Both the position numbers and the translations under genes were made by a program. A DNA stretch of 64,000 bases from Actimicrobium sp. CCC2.4 (lineage in GTDB: Bacteria > Pseudomonadota > Gammaproteobacteria > Burkholderiales > Burkholderiaceae_D): contig NZ_CP133777.1 in NCBI RefSeq assembly GCF_034347385.1, positions 434,001-498,000 on the forward strand. Direction: 5' to 3'. Each line of letters opens with the position of its first letter. Position 1 is the first letter of the stretch. Below are positions 45,986-55,564 of this stretch, in pieces. A model generated the notes under the pieces. That model was not told where the DNA came from. It was given only the letters and a program-made list of their open reading frames with translations, and did not search any database.

Positions 45986-47359
45986 ATGCATAAATTCTTT
46001 GATTGGATAATTAATCCTAATTCGATAGCTGTCGCTGTCGTAGCATTAATGGCTGTAATGGTTGGTTCAGCCATGCCCATTTACGTTGGATTAATGGGAG
46101 CGAAAATATCAAATCTTTTGATACCTCCGATATTGCTAATTTTCGTGATCTGTCTTGCGTTAGACAGAAAAAAAATTATTATTGCTGTGATTCTTTTCCG
46201 GTCAGCAGGTGATGTATTTCTTGAAACAACAAAAACTTCATTTGGTGGTGTATCGATTGGAATAGGAGCGATTATTAATTTGGTAGTATTGTTGATTGCA
46301 TTCTTGCTGGTGGTCGAGAAACCGAAATTATTCCCCAAAAAGCTAGCACTATTTTGGTTGCCTTTCCTATTGATGGCACTATTTTCCGTTGCAAATGCGC
46401 CGGTTAAAATTGAAGCGATACGTTTCTATTTGACTTTTCTTTCATATTTTGCAATCTTCATTATTGCGATTTACTTAGTCAGAACGCCGCAAGACTTTAA
46501 TAAATTGATTCGGCTTGTAGTGTGGTCATCTGTTCTTCCTGCGTTGTACGCTTTGGTAGATATTGGTCTTCACATGAGGGGTGGCGCATTTCGCTTGCAA
46601 GGCACGTTCTCGCACCCAAATATTCTTGCATTTTATTTGGTTCTCGTCATTACCTTGTCATTGTACCTGCTGAAGACGCGTTTATTCCCATTGAAAACAT
46701 TAGGCCGTCTAAGTGTCACGCTAAATATGATAATTATGATTGGGATGCTTTTGCTGACTCAAACGAGAAGTGCATGGGTTGCTTGTTTCCTGATTTTCTT
46801 CATGTACGCGTTATTTTTTGAAAGGAAATATTTTTTATATTTACTAATTACGCCTATTTTTGTCTTGTTAATTCCTTCGGTCCGTGATCGTCTTGTTAAT
46901 CTCGACAGTAGCAATGAAGTCTATCAATATGCTGAGTTAAATTCATTTTCATGGCGTATTTCGTTATGGGAGTCGGCACTGGGTTGGATGGAAACCTTGA
47001 AATACTTAGCCGGGTATGGGCTTGAGTCGTTTAAATTTCATTCCAGGACTTTCTTTTTGAAAGCTGGAGCTACAAATTGGGGTGCGCACAATATTTACGT
47101 ACAACTGTTCTTTGAAATGGGAATCCTTGGATTATTAGCTTTTCTGTCATTATTTGCGAATATTTCTAATTATCTCAGGCGTATTATAAAAATAGAGCCA
47201 TTAGCATTTTTCATTTTGTTGTCGCTTATTGCTGAATATCTCGTGGTTGCTTTTTCTGATAATACCCTGGCTTATCTCGTCTTTAATTGGTACATGTGGG
47301 TCGCTATTGGGGCAGGTTGTTCTGTAATCATGCTTCAATCTGAAGAGAATAATGGCTAA
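45986..47359 (+). CDS. O-antigen ligase/polymerase-like membrane protein (Wzy)
   Basis: This is a 457-residue protein with about 11-12 hydrophobic helices. The Wzy_C region contains LLTQTRSAWVACFLIFFMY and a large periplasmic loop (about residues 305-360, with GWMETLKYLAGYGLESF and NWGAHNIYVQLFFEMG). The H-N-x-x-x motif in GAHNIYVQ is usual in WaaL/Wzy proteins. It should polymerise the repeat unit at the periplasmic face. Confidence 0.85.
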   Translation: MHKFFDWIINPNSIAVAVVALMAVMVGSAMPIYVGLMGAKISNLLIPPILLIFVICLALDRKKIIIAVILFRSAGDVFLETTKTSFGGVSIGIGAIINLVVLLIAFLLVVEKPKLFPKKLALFWLPFLLMALFSVANAPVKIEAIRFYLTFLSYFAIFIIAIYLVRTPQDFNKLIRLVVWSSVLPALYALVDIGLHMRGGAFRLQGTFSHPNILAFYLVLVITLSLYLLKTRLFPLKTLGRLSVTLNMIIMIGMLLLTQTRSAWVACFLIFFMYALFFERKYFLYLLITPIFVLLIPSVRDRLVNLDSSNEVYQYAELNSFSWRISLWESALGWMETLKYLAGYGLESFKFHSRTFFLKAGATNWGAHNIYVQLFFEMGILGLLAFLSLFANISNYLRRIIKIEPLAFFILLSLIAEYLVVAFSDNTLAYLVFNWYMWVAIGAGCSVIMLQSEENNG

Positions 47360-47436
47360 AACGATAATTAATAAGACATTGATTAATTCATCTGCATATT
47401 GATTGTTTAACATTGCATAAAAGAGATCGGTTATTT

Positions 47437-48459
47437 ATGCCGTTGCAAAAGACAAATGAAGTGACCGATCAGCCTCCGGGTGGAGCGGAGCACCTCGCTG
47501 TCCTTGATGGTTGGCGTGGTTTGAGTATATTAATGGTTCTGGCAGCACATTTACTCCCGTTGGGACCTAACTATTGGAAGTTCAATGACGCAGCCGGAAT
47601 ATTCGGTATGGTTTTGTTTTTTATACTTTCAGGATTTTTGATTACGTCGTTTCTGATTAGGAATCAGAATATTCCGAGTTTTTTGATACGACGTTTTTTT
47701 CGAGTCATTCCTCTCGCCTGGTTATATCTCTTTATTTCCCTCGTTTTATCTCACGCGTCGTTTGCTGGTTGGTACACGCATTTTTTATTTTATGCAAACA
47801 TGCCGCCAAAAGATCTGCTGCCGCTCACTGATCACATGTGGAGTTTATGTGTCGAAGTGCAGTTTTACATTGGCGTTGCGCTGCTGGTCGGTTTATTCAA
47901 GAAGCGAGGTCTGTATATTTTGCCGGTATTGTGTATTTTCTTTACCGGAGTTCGTGTCTGGGATGGCGTTCATGCGGCGAGTATTACGTATTACCGGATC
48001 GACGAAATCTTGGCCGGATGTACACTCGCCCTGCTCTACCATAGTCAGTTAATACGTAAGATACAACCTGACCTTGATTCGAAATTTCAATGTTGTGTGC
48101 TAGTGCTGCTTATTTGCTCCTGTTCCCCGTATAGCGGGTGGTTCAATTATTTCAGGCCCTATCTCGCTGCTATTTTAATAGGTTCTACTATTTTAAAACC
48201 CGATACGTCTTTGGTGAAATTTTTAAATAACAAGTGGTTATTCTATCTCGCTAGGATTTCATTTTCCTTGTATGTCATTCACCCGATTCTGGCCCATTCC
48301 TGGCTCGGTAGTGGCGATGTCATTGTTAAATATATGAAGCGGCCTTTGCTCTTTTTGGTGTTGTTCATGCTTGCGATGCTGTCTACCAAATATTTCGAGA
48401 GCTGGTTTATTGAATACGGACGAAAATTATCGAACAAATTCAAAGCTTCGGGCCTATAG
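47437..48459 (+). CDS. Acyltransferase family 3 membrane protein
   Basis: This is a 340-residue AT3 protein with ten predicted helices. Motifs are LDGWRGLSILMVLAAHLLP (catalytic His), FFILSGFLITSFL and RRFFRVIPLAWLYL. It should O-acylate (for example acetylate) a sugar of the polymer. The ATG at 47437 was preferred over the TTG at 47413, which has no ribosome binding site. Followed by 60 bp, then a GT4 gene. Confidence 0.85.
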   Translation: MPLQKTNEVTDQPPGGAEHLAVLDGWRGLSILMVLAAHLLPLGPNYWKFNDAAGIFGMVLFFILSGFLITSFLIRNQNIPSFLIRRFFRVIPLAWLYLFISLVLSHASFAGWYTHFLFYANMPPKDLLPLTDHMWSLCVEVQFYIGVALLVGLFKKRGLYILPVLCIFFTGVRVWDGVHAASITYYRIDEILAGCTLALLYHSQLIRKIQPDLDSKFQCCVLVLLICSCSPYSGWFNYFRPYLAAILIGSTILKPDTSLVKFLNNKWLFYLARISFSLYVIHPILAHSWLGSGDVIVKYMKRPLLFLVLFMLAMLSTKYFESWFIEYGRKLSNKFKASGL

Positions 48460-48519
48460 CTAATGACGCTAGCGGTCGAGGGCGTCTTTAAAGTTATCCA
48501 ATAACTAAAAATGTAAATA

Positions 48520-49743
48520 ATGAAAATAACTTATTTAATTAATCAATATCCGAAGGTTAGTCATAGTTTCATTCGGCGTGAAATATTGGCACTAGAAAAA
48601 CAGGATTTCGAAGTACAGCGAATCGCCGTACGCGGTTGGGATGGAGAGCTCGTTGATGAGGAAGACATTCAGGAACGCATTCGTACTCGCTATATTCTCC
48701 AAGTTGGATTCATGAAGTTGCTTTTGGCAACGCTAGCCACTTTCTTCGCTGCACCGCGTCTTTTTTTCCAGGTATTACGGCTGGCGATCAAAATGGGCTT
48801 GCGTGCGGAGCGGCCGTTGCCTATCCATTTGATTTATCTGGCCGAAGCCTGTTGCATGGTGCCTTGGATGCGGCAGGCCGGGTCGCAACATATCCATGCC
48901 CACTTTGGCACCAACTCTGCAGAAGTCGCCATGTTCGCCTCGATGCTTAGCGGTATCCCTTACAGCATTACGATTCACGGGTCTGAGGAGTTCGACAAGC
49001 CTGAGTTCCTGTGGCTTAACGAAAAGATAAGCCGTTCGGCTTTTGTTGCGGGTATCAGTTCGTTTGGACGTAGTCAGATTTATCGTTGGGCAAGTTACGC
49101 TGATTGGCCGAAGGTGGCGGTCGTTCACTGTGGCATTGAACCGGCGTTTCACGCGGGACCGCCCGTACTGGTCACTTCGTTGAATCGGATTGTCTGTGTG
49201 GGGCGTCTTTGCGAGCAAAAGGGACAGTTGTTGCTGATCAATGCAGTAAACCAGTTAGTAATAAAAGGTATCGACGTTGAGTTGGTCCTGGCCGGCGACG
49301 GCGAAATGCGTGCGCCTATCGAAGCGTTAATCGCGGAGTATGGCTTGCAAGCGCGGGTCCGTATCACAGGTTGGATTAGTGGCGAGGTTGTGCGTGAAGA
49401 ATTGCTTGCTTCACGCGGAATGGTCTTGCCGAGTTTTGCAGAAGGATTGCCGGTTGTGGTGATGGAGGCGATGGCCTTGCGTCGTCCGGTACTTTCCACT
49501 TATATCGCCGGTATTCCCGAGTTGGTCGTGCCAGGCGAGACCGGATGGTTGTTTACAGCTGGTGACGTCGATGCGCTCGTCAAAGCGCTGGAAGATTTTT
49601 TAGCGACGCCAATTGTTACATTGCAACAAATGGGGGAGACTGCTCATTATCGGGTGATCGAGAGACATTCGATTGATACCGAGGCAGCAAAGCTGGCCAA
49701 GCTCTTTCGCGCCGCACCTCTTTCTCTCAGGGGCAAAGTTTAA
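48520..49743 (+). CDS. Family 4 glycosyltransferase (WcaL-like)
   Basis: This is a 407-residue GT-B enzyme. It has the WcaL-type opening TYLINQYPKVSHSFIRREI, HIHAHFGTNSAEVAMFASML in the acceptor domain and the donor site VLPSFAEGLPVVVMEAMA with VPGETGWLF. GC content is higher again than in the preceding genes. It probably adds a hexose to the lipid-linked repeat. Confidence 0.9.
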   Translation: MKITYLINQYPKVSHSFIRREILALEKQDFEVQRIAVRGWDGELVDEEDIQERIRTRYILQVGFMKLLLATLATFFAAPRLFFQVLRLAIKMGLRAERPLPIHLIYLAEACCMVPWMRQAGSQHIHAHFGTNSAEVAMFASMLSGIPYSITIHGSEEFDKPEFLWLNEKISRSAFVAGISSFGRSQIYRWASYADWPKVAVVHCGIEPAFHAGPPVLVTSLNRIVCVGRLCEQKGQLLLINAVNQLVIKGIDVELVLAGDGEMRAPIEALIAEYGLQARVRITGWISGEVVREELLASRGMVLPSFAEGLPVVVMEAMALRRPVLSTYIAGIPELVVPGETGWLFTAGDVDALVKALEDFLATPIVTLQQMGETAHYRVIERHSIDTEAAKLAKLFRAAPLSLRGKV

Positions 49744-49789
49744 ATGCCTCCCACAACATCACCAGCTAGTCAACAGACAGGCGGACTCC

Positions 49790-51304
49790 ATGATTTCTAC
49801 CCAAAATTATTTCCCAGCGCGGGATGCGTTATCGCAGAGAGGCAGCGGCGACTTTCTGCCTAGGGCTGCGTTACGCGGCCTGGCTTGTGCATTGTTAAGT
49901 GGGCTAATCCCGCCGGCTGTATTTGCGGCGACGGTCTCACCCGTGCCAGTGAAGGTGGCTGCTACCGCAAGTGCGTTCAATCCGCAGTGGGAATCCTATC
50001 TGACACCATTCAGTGCCGCTTCCCTCTGGAACGCGCGTCCGGTTGAGCCCGTGTTTGGTGATTTCGTGATTCCAAAGTCAAGCTATTTTCCCTCTATTGC
50101 CAGTGGGCCCTGGTCTACCGGGATGTTCCTTGCGAAGGATGGCGATGCTCCGATGGTCGTGAAAGGCATTCCTGGTCTGCCCGGAGTGTGGGATCCGGAC
50201 GCAGAGATACACAGACCGGAAGTCGCGGTTCCAAGATGGCCTGCGGACACAGTAGGTGCGGCGGAAGCGGATGGACATGCAGATATCTATGATCCTGTCT
50301 TGCGCGTGATTCATTCATTCTGGCAGCTAAAAAAGGTTAATGGGCAGTGGGTTGCAGCGCAGTATGCCTGGGCTCGCATTGAAGGGCGCGGGTGGGGTGA
50401 TCCTGCTCATTATTTCCAGGGGTCTCGTGCAGCGGGCGTTCCTACTTCGGCGGGCTTGATGCGCAAGCACGAGATCAATGATGGTGAACCCGTCTATCAC
50501 CACGCACTGGCGATGTCGTTGACCTTCAATGCGCTGGCGGCAAATCCTAACTTCATTTATCCGGCCACGTCGGGTGACAATGTCGTACAAACACCAAATA
50601 CCGGCATGATTCCTGAGGGGGCATTGATGATGTTGCCGCCTTCGTACGACACGTCAAAAATCGCGAGTCCGGCACTACGCAAGGTTGCGGATACGCTGAA
50701 GTTGCATGGCGCCTATGTCGTTGACCGGAATTACGGCACACCGTTTGCCATCTATGTCGAGAACGGCGCAGATTTCAAAATGAGTAACAACAGTTGGGAC
50801 AATGCCGTGGCGGCGGAACTCGATCGCATCCGCGCCGAGTTGCGGCAGGTGATATCTGCAAAAAGCTGGTTGGATGGTAACAACCAGACCGTGGTGCCGG
50901 AGAAAGTGTTCAACCGGCTGTCGATGCGGGGACCTTGGCAGGCCCAGACTGGGCCGTTGCTCGGCGCGTTCGATACATTGGCTCAAGCCGTTGTATTCCC
51001 GACCACATCAACGCGTGTTACCCAGGTTAATTACTCCGGTCGTGGCCTGAACAAGATTTCCTGGTCTACGCCACAAGTCGGATCGATACAGCGCCTTACG
51101 GCGAGCGCAAAAGGCGGCGCCAAGTTGCGCCTGACCGTACATGACAAATCCGGTACGAAGCTGTTTGACAGCGGCGAGCTCGGTGCCGGCGAAAGCGCGC
51201 AATTTCCATGGCCAGGTGGCGATTCACGTTTCATTTTGTACGCAATCAGTGGGGTCGGACAGTCTTCGCTTGTCAGGGGGGATCTGGTCGATGGTGGTAC
51301 TTGA
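49790..51304 (+). CDS. Uncharacterised secreted protein of the EPS locus
   Basis: This is a 504-residue protein with a late, Ala/Leu-rich signal segment (about residues 25-46) and a mature beta-rich chain. Characteristic stretches are YLTPFSAASLWNARPVEP, VYHHALAMSLTFNALAANPN, PEGALMMLPPSYDT and LKLHGAYVVDRNYGTPFAIY. The C-terminal ~100 residues look like a beta-sandwich. I do not recognise the family with certainty. Its place between a glycosyltransferase and an acetyltransferase suggests an extracellular polymer-processing or polymer-binding role. Start chosen because the earlier in-frame ATG overlaps the GT gene. Confidence 0.75.
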   Translation: MISTQNYFPARDALSQRGSGDFLPRAALRGLACALLSGLIPPAVFAATVSPVPVKVAATASAFNPQWESYLTPFSAASLWNARPVEPVFGDFVIPKSSYFPSIASGPWSTGMFLAKDGDAPMVVKGIPGLPGVWDPDAEIHRPEVAVPRWPADTVGAAEADGHADIYDPVLRVIHSFWQLKKVNGQWVAAQYAWARIEGRGWGDPAHYFQGSRAAGVPTSAGLMRKHEINDGEPVYHHALAMSLTFNALAANPNFIYPATSGDNVVQTPNTGMIPEGALMMLPPSYDTSKIASPALRKVADTLKLHGAYVVDRNYGTPFAIYVENGADFKMSNNSWDNAVAAELDRIRAELRQVISAKSWLDGNNQTVVPEKVFNRLSMRGPWQAQTGPLLGAFDTLAQAVVFPTTSTRVTQVNYSGRGLNKISWSTPQVGSIQRLTASAKGGAKLRLTVHDKSGTKLFDSGELGAGESAQFPWPGGDSRFILYAISGVGQSSLVRGDLVDGGT

Positions 51305-51355
51305 TTTCGTGACCAAAACAGGGCGTCGGCCTTCCAGTGGAAAAGAGGTTTATCG

Positions 51356-51889
51356 ATGGCAGTTGATACACACTGGTTAGCCGACCTCGAGCGCTACGCT
51401 ATGCGCCGTCCTTTCCTCAAGGAACAATCGATCTGGGCAGTCTGGGCTTATCGGCTCGGCCGACGCATTGATGGTCGTCCTGATGGGATAGCCAGAAAAA
51501 TTTGTTTGGCCTTGTACTGGCCGCTGTTCCGGTTTATTGAAACCCTGGTTGGTATTAGTCTTCCCAAAAGTGCTGACATCGGACCTGGTCTTAGAATCTG
51601 GCATTTCGGCGGGATATTTCTTCATCCGGCGGTCATTATTGGAGCGAACTGCACGTTGCGCCAAGGCGTAACGATCGGCAACCGCCATGAAGGAGGTCCG
51701 GTACCCATTATCGGCAGCAATGTCGAGTTCGGTGCCTACGCGCAAGTGTTTGGTGACGTACGCATTGGTGATAACTGCCGCATCGGCGCCATGTCCGTCG
51801 TCCTGTGCGACGTTCCCGATGGAGCTACCGCCGTGGGGGCACCCGCACGCATTATTTTTCAACACGATAACCCTGCTCCGGCAGAGTAA
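51356..51889 (+). CDS. Serine O-acetyltransferase-like hexapeptide acetyltransferase
   Basis: This is a 177-residue left-handed beta-helix enzyme. It resembles CysE/EpsC proteins: ADIGPGLRIWHFGGIFLHPA, CTLRQGVTIGNRHEGG and the hexapeptide rungs VEFGAYAQVFGDVRIGDNCR. The short form without the CysE regulatory N-terminus is usual in polysaccharide loci. It should acetylate a sugar or serine-like substituent. AAGAGG precedes the ATG. Confidence 0.9.
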   Translation: MAVDTHWLADLERYAMRRPFLKEQSIWAVWAYRLGRRIDGRPDGIARKICLALYWPLFRFIETLVGISLPKSADIGPGLRIWHFGGIFLHPAVIIGANCTLRQGVTIGNRHEGGPVPIIGSNVEFGAYAQVFGDVRIGDNCRIGAMSVVLCDVPDGATAVGAPARIIFQHDNPAPAE

Positions 51890-51916
51890 CTGTCGATAGA
51901 GTTTTAGGACCAATCA

Positions 51917-53107
51917 ATGAGTTTTTTAGTTGCCACGCTGTTATTCATCGCGCTTGTGATCATTTCGATACCCGTTTTGCTGCTCTTGCTCCAGGCGATG
52001 GTGGCATTTTTCCCCTTGCGGAAGGGAGATCCTGCCACGGGTCGACGACCTACTCTCACCGTTCTGGTGCCAGCACATAATGAATCGAGCGGCGTGATTG
52101 CCACTATATCTAGCTTGTTGCCACAGCTCCGCGATGGAGATCGCCTCATCGTTGTTGCAGACAATTGTAGCGACGATACGGCCGCGATTGCCCTCAAAGC
52201 CGGTGCCAAAGTGCTCATACGTACGGACTTGTTGCGGCGCGGCAAAGGGTACGCACTTGATTTCGGCGTGCGTGCGCTGGCGGAAGCTCCTCCCGAGGTG
52301 GTCATCATCATCGATGCTGACTGTATAGCCGGTACTGGGCTTATCGATCGGATTGCACGTCTATCGTTTCATACGGGACGACCTATCCAGGCTCTGTCGC
52401 TGATGCGCGCACTTGAAAATAGTGGTCCGATGAAGAAAATCGCCGAGTTTGCCTGGCTAGTGAAGAACCTCGTGCGCCCGCTGGGTTATCACCGGCTGGG
52501 TTTGCCCTGCCAGCTGATGGGAACCGGCATGGCATTTTCATGGGACACGATCAGCACTGCATCGCTGGCGAACGGCAACCTCGTTGAAGACTTAAAGCTA
52601 GGAATGGATCTCGCAAAGGCAGGCAATCCTCCACTGTTTTGCCCTGAAGTGCTGGTATCAAGCACTTTTCCGATGAGCGAGTCGGGTACGCAAACCCAGC
52701 GCACGCGCTGGGAGCACGGGCATATCAGCATGATACTGACCGAAGCCCGGCCGCTCCTGTTTGGCGGGCTGCGTCAGCGTAATGCAGGAATGATTGCCCT
52801 TGGTCTGGACCTATGTGTTCCACCACTGGCGTTGCTTACCTTGATGGTATTGGTATTGTTTGCAGTCAGTGGACTGTTCGCCGTCGTAACGGGGAACCTG
52901 GTCCCGGTGCTATTTGCCTGTCTGGTGATGGGGCTGATGGTGACCGCCGTCATGTTGTCTTGGTGGCGCTATGGCCGAGAGAGACTCAGTGCTGCAAATT
53001 TGGCGATGGCTGTCTTCTACGTTTTCTGGAAAATTCCCTTGTACCTGAAGTTTTTTGTTAGCCGTCAAGTGGACTGGGTACGTTCGAAACGCGATGGCGA
53101 GTTATGA
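51917..53107 (+). CDS. Membrane-anchored family 2 glycosyltransferase
   Basis: This is a 396-residue GT2 with one N-terminal helix, a catalytic domain (TLTVLVPAHNESSGVIATI, IIDADCIAGTG, QTQRTRWEHG) and two or three C-terminal helices. The D-x-D and Q-x-x-R-W pattern is that of processive or integral membrane GT2s. It follows the acetyltransferase by 27 bp. Sugar unknown. Confidence 0.9.
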   Translation: MSFLVATLLFIALVIISIPVLLLLLQAMVAFFPLRKGDPATGRRPTLTVLVPAHNESSGVIATISSLLPQLRDGDRLIVVADNCSDDTAAIALKAGAKVLIRTDLLRRGKGYALDFGVRALAEAPPEVVIIIDADCIAGTGLIDRIARLSFHTGRPIQALSLMRALENSGPMKKIAEFAWLVKNLVRPLGYHRLGLPCQLMGTGMAFSWDTISTASLANGNLVEDLKLGMDLAKAGNPPLFCPEVLVSSTFPMSESGTQTQRTRWEHGHISMILTEARPLLFGGLRQRNAGMIALGLDLCVPPLALLTLMVLVLFAVSGLFAVVTGNLVPVLFACLVMGLMVTAVMLSWWRYGRERLSAANLAMAVFYVFWKIPLYLKFFVSRQVDWVRSKRDGEL

Positions 53108-53188
53108 ATAGTTACAGCGTAAGCGCGAAAAACTAAGCCATCGGATGCTTTATCGCTGCAGGTATCAAACAGGTAGGAGAAAGCCGAG

Positions 53189-53914
53189 ATGGACAACCAA
53201 CCGATCTACCATATCAGTCAATTCCCGGTCTTAAGCACCACACGCGATCAACTTGCCGACCACTTGCTGGAACGGATCGTTAATCACAGTAAAACGGTGC
53301 TTTTTTTCGCTAATACCAACTTCATCGTCAAGTGTCGCTTCGTACTTAAGTCACTTCCGGACGACAAGATCGTACTGGTCAATGATGGTATTGGGATGGA
53401 TATAGCCGCCAAACTGGTACTCAAGTCCCGTTTTGCGGACAATCTGAATGGTACTGACTTCACACCATTTTTATTTGACAAGGCCAAAGTGCCACTGCGC
53501 GTGTTTTTGCTGGGTGGTCGCCCTGAAGTCACCAAGCGGGCGGCAGTCCATGCGGAGCAGGTGCTCGGACAGAATGTAGTGGGTTTCTGCGATGGCTATG
53601 CGGGCATGCGTAATACACCGGATTTGGTGCAAAAAATCAATGCAGTGAAGGCACAGGTTGTACTTGTCGCCATGGGAAATCCGATGCAGGAACAATGGAT
53701 ACTTGATCACCGTGCTTCACTGGATGCCAATCTACTGATGGGAATAGGCGCCTTGTTTGATTTCTGGTCTGGTCACAAGAAGCGTGCACCGGCAGTGGTA
53801 AAGCGGTTGCGTCTGGAATGGCTTTATCGCCTGTATCTGGAACCGCGTCGGCTTTTGCGGCGCTATACGTGGGACATTCTTATTTTTTTGAGGCAGTGTT
53901 TTAAATTTCGTTGA
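53189..53914 (+). CDS. WecG/TagA/CpsF family glycosyltransferase
   Basis: This is a 241-residue GT26 enzyme. It has FFANTNFIVKCRF, VLVNDGIGMDIAAKL, NGTDFTPFLFDKA and VALVAMGNPMQEQWILDHR-like motifs (VVLVAMGNPMQEQWILDHRA). Members transfer ManNAc, ManNAcA or related sugars to lipid-linked acceptors. It ends the compact gene block before a 390-bp AT-rich gap. Confidence 0.9.
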   Translation: MDNQPIYHISQFPVLSTTRDQLADHLLERIVNHSKTVLFFANTNFIVKCRFVLKSLPDDKIVLVNDGIGMDIAAKLVLKSRFADNLNGTDFTPFLFDKAKVPLRVFLLGGRPEVTKRAAVHAEQVLGQNVVGFCDGYAGMRNTPDLVQKINAVKAQVVLVAMGNPMQEQWILDHRASLDANLLMGIGALFDFWSGHKKRAPAVVKRLRLEWLYRLYLEPRRLLRRYTWDILIFLRQCFKFR

Positions 53915-54305
53915 TACGTATAGTCCGAATTAAATTAAGAGATAACTTATTAGGCAAGGTTTTCACTCGAAACATGGATGCCGAAAAAATAGATATTAAT
54001 GAATTTATTGGTTTTATTCATTCCATGCGAAATAACGAGTAAATATATATTTTTGAAAAAAATAAGTGAAGATAGTAGATTATTATGTGTGGTACCTAAC
54101 TATTGCAAGATCGCAAATATGTTATGTTCTTCAAATTGAATTTATTTAGAAATAACCTCGATTTCAAAATTCTATTTCAATTGTAAAGTTCTGTATCTTT
54201 AGACTATAAATTACCATACATATACACAAATTTGCAATATGAAAATAGAATTTTTTTGTGAATTTTTTAAAATCAGTATTATCTTAATTAGATGAAGAGA
54301 GCTAA
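53915..54305 (+). other. AT-rich intergenic gap, no gene seen
   Basis: These 391 bp are very AT-rich with stop codons in all frames and no convincing promoter, hairpin or repeat. They may hold the promoter of the nucleotidyltransferase gene, which begins 10 nt after AAGAGAG. Confidence 0.55.
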
Positions 54306-55451
54306 ATGAAAGCAATGATCCTCGCTGCAGGCAAAGGTACACGAGTCCAGCCACTAACCTATGAACTTCCCAAGCCGATGATTCCCATTCTCGGCAAGCC
54401 AGTCATGGAGTATCTGGTTGATCATCTTGTGAAATTTGGTGTCACTGAAATCATGGTTAACGTCAGTTACTTACATCAGAAAATAGAAAATTATTTCGGT
54501 GAAGGTCAGCGATTCGGTGCACAGATCGGTTATTCGTTTGAAGGCTATATTAATGACGAACGCGTAGTCAGTCCGAAACCGATTGGTTCGGCCGGTGGAA
54601 TGAAGAAGATCCAGGAGTTTGGTGGCTTCTTTGACGAAACCACGATTGTCATTTGTGGTGATGCGATTATCGACCTGGATATCAAGTCAGCTTTGTTCGA
54701 GCATCGCCGCAAAGGTGCGATGGCCAGTGTGATTACCAAGGAAGTCCCGAACGACAAATCGTCAGAGTACGGCATGGTTGTTACCGATGATCAAGGCCGC
54801 GTGCTGTCGTTTCAGGAAAAACCAAAACCGGAAGATGCGCTATCGAACTTGGCTAGTACCGGCATTTATATCCTGGAGCCTGAGGTCTTGAAGTTAATTC
54901 CTTCCGACCAAATGTTCGATATCGGCTCGGAATTGTTCCCTTTATTAGTAGCGAAAGGCGTTCCTTTTTTCGCGCAAAAGCGCTTTTTTAATTGGATCGA
55001 CATTGGTAACGTAAAAGACTTCTGGGCAGTGCTGCAAAACGTGCTCAGCGGTAGCGTTGCGCATATGACAATGCCTGGTACGCAAATTGCCGATGGTATT
55101 TGGGTTGGCCTCAATACCCGTATTGATTGGGAAGGCACCACGATCACCGGGCCGGTATATATTGGTTCCGGTACCAGAATCGAGGCAGGCAGCACGATCG
55201 TTGGTCCAACATGGATCGGTTATGGTAGCCATATCTGTGCAGGTGCAGAGGTGGTGCGTAGCGTATTGTTCGAATACACCCGGGTAACACCCAATACCGA
55301 GATGACTGAAATGGTCGTCTGCAAGGATTATTGCGTTGATCGACAGGGTACGATGATGCATGTATCGGATTGCCCAACCAATAGTTGGCGTGATGCGCGA
55401 GATCGTCGTACGGTTCCTCGCGACAACGAAGAGCAGGAATCTGATGCGTAA
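54306..55451 (+). CDS. Sugar nucleotidyltransferase (mannose-1-phosphate guanylyltransferase-like)
   Basis: This is a 381-residue enzyme. The N-terminal nucleotidyltransferase domain starts MKAMILAAGKGTRVQPLT with KPMIPILGKPVMEYLVDHL, and VICGDAIIDLDIKSAL is the metal-binding region. The C-terminal part is a left-handed beta-helix (PVYIGSGTRIEAGSTIVGPT). It should make an NDP-sugar donor, probably GDP-mannose by similarity to GMPP-type proteins; UDP- or dTDP-glucose is also possible. Confidence 0.85.
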   Translation: MKAMILAAGKGTRVQPLTYELPKPMIPILGKPVMEYLVDHLVKFGVTEIMVNVSYLHQKIENYFGEGQRFGAQIGYSFEGYINDERVVSPKPIGSAGGMKKIQEFGGFFDETTIVICGDAIIDLDIKSALFEHRRKGAMASVITKEVPNDKSSEYGMVVTDDQGRVLSFQEKPKPEDALSNLASTGIYILEPEVLKLIPSDQMFDIGSELFPLLVAKGVPFFAQKRFFNWIDIGNVKDFWAVLQNVLSGSVAHMTMPGTQIADGIWVGLNTRIDWEGTTITGPVYIGSGTRIEAGSTIVGPTWIGYGSHICAGAEVVRSVLFEYTRVTPNTEMTEMVVCKDYCVDRQGTMMHVSDCPTNSWRDARDRRTVPRDNEEQESDA

Positions 55452-55492
55452 TTATCGTTGGTAGTGGAAAACGGAGTTTGTAACCGGCAAGG

Positions 55493-55564
55493 GATTCATT
55501 TATTCAATGAATCAGCGAGACGTTCTTGGAATCAGTGACGAGCGATAGCGCTTTCGCGCTATCG
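55493..55564 (+). terminator. Two hairpins after the nucleotidyltransferase gene
   Basis: The first is a perfect 8-bp inverted repeat (55493-55500 with 55506-55513, TATTC loop). The second is a perfect 9-bp stem CGATAGCGC/GCGCTATCG (55543-55551 with 55556-55564, TTTC loop). Neither is followed by a clean T-run. Together they are the most likely end of the exopolysaccharide transcript. Confidence 0.45.
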
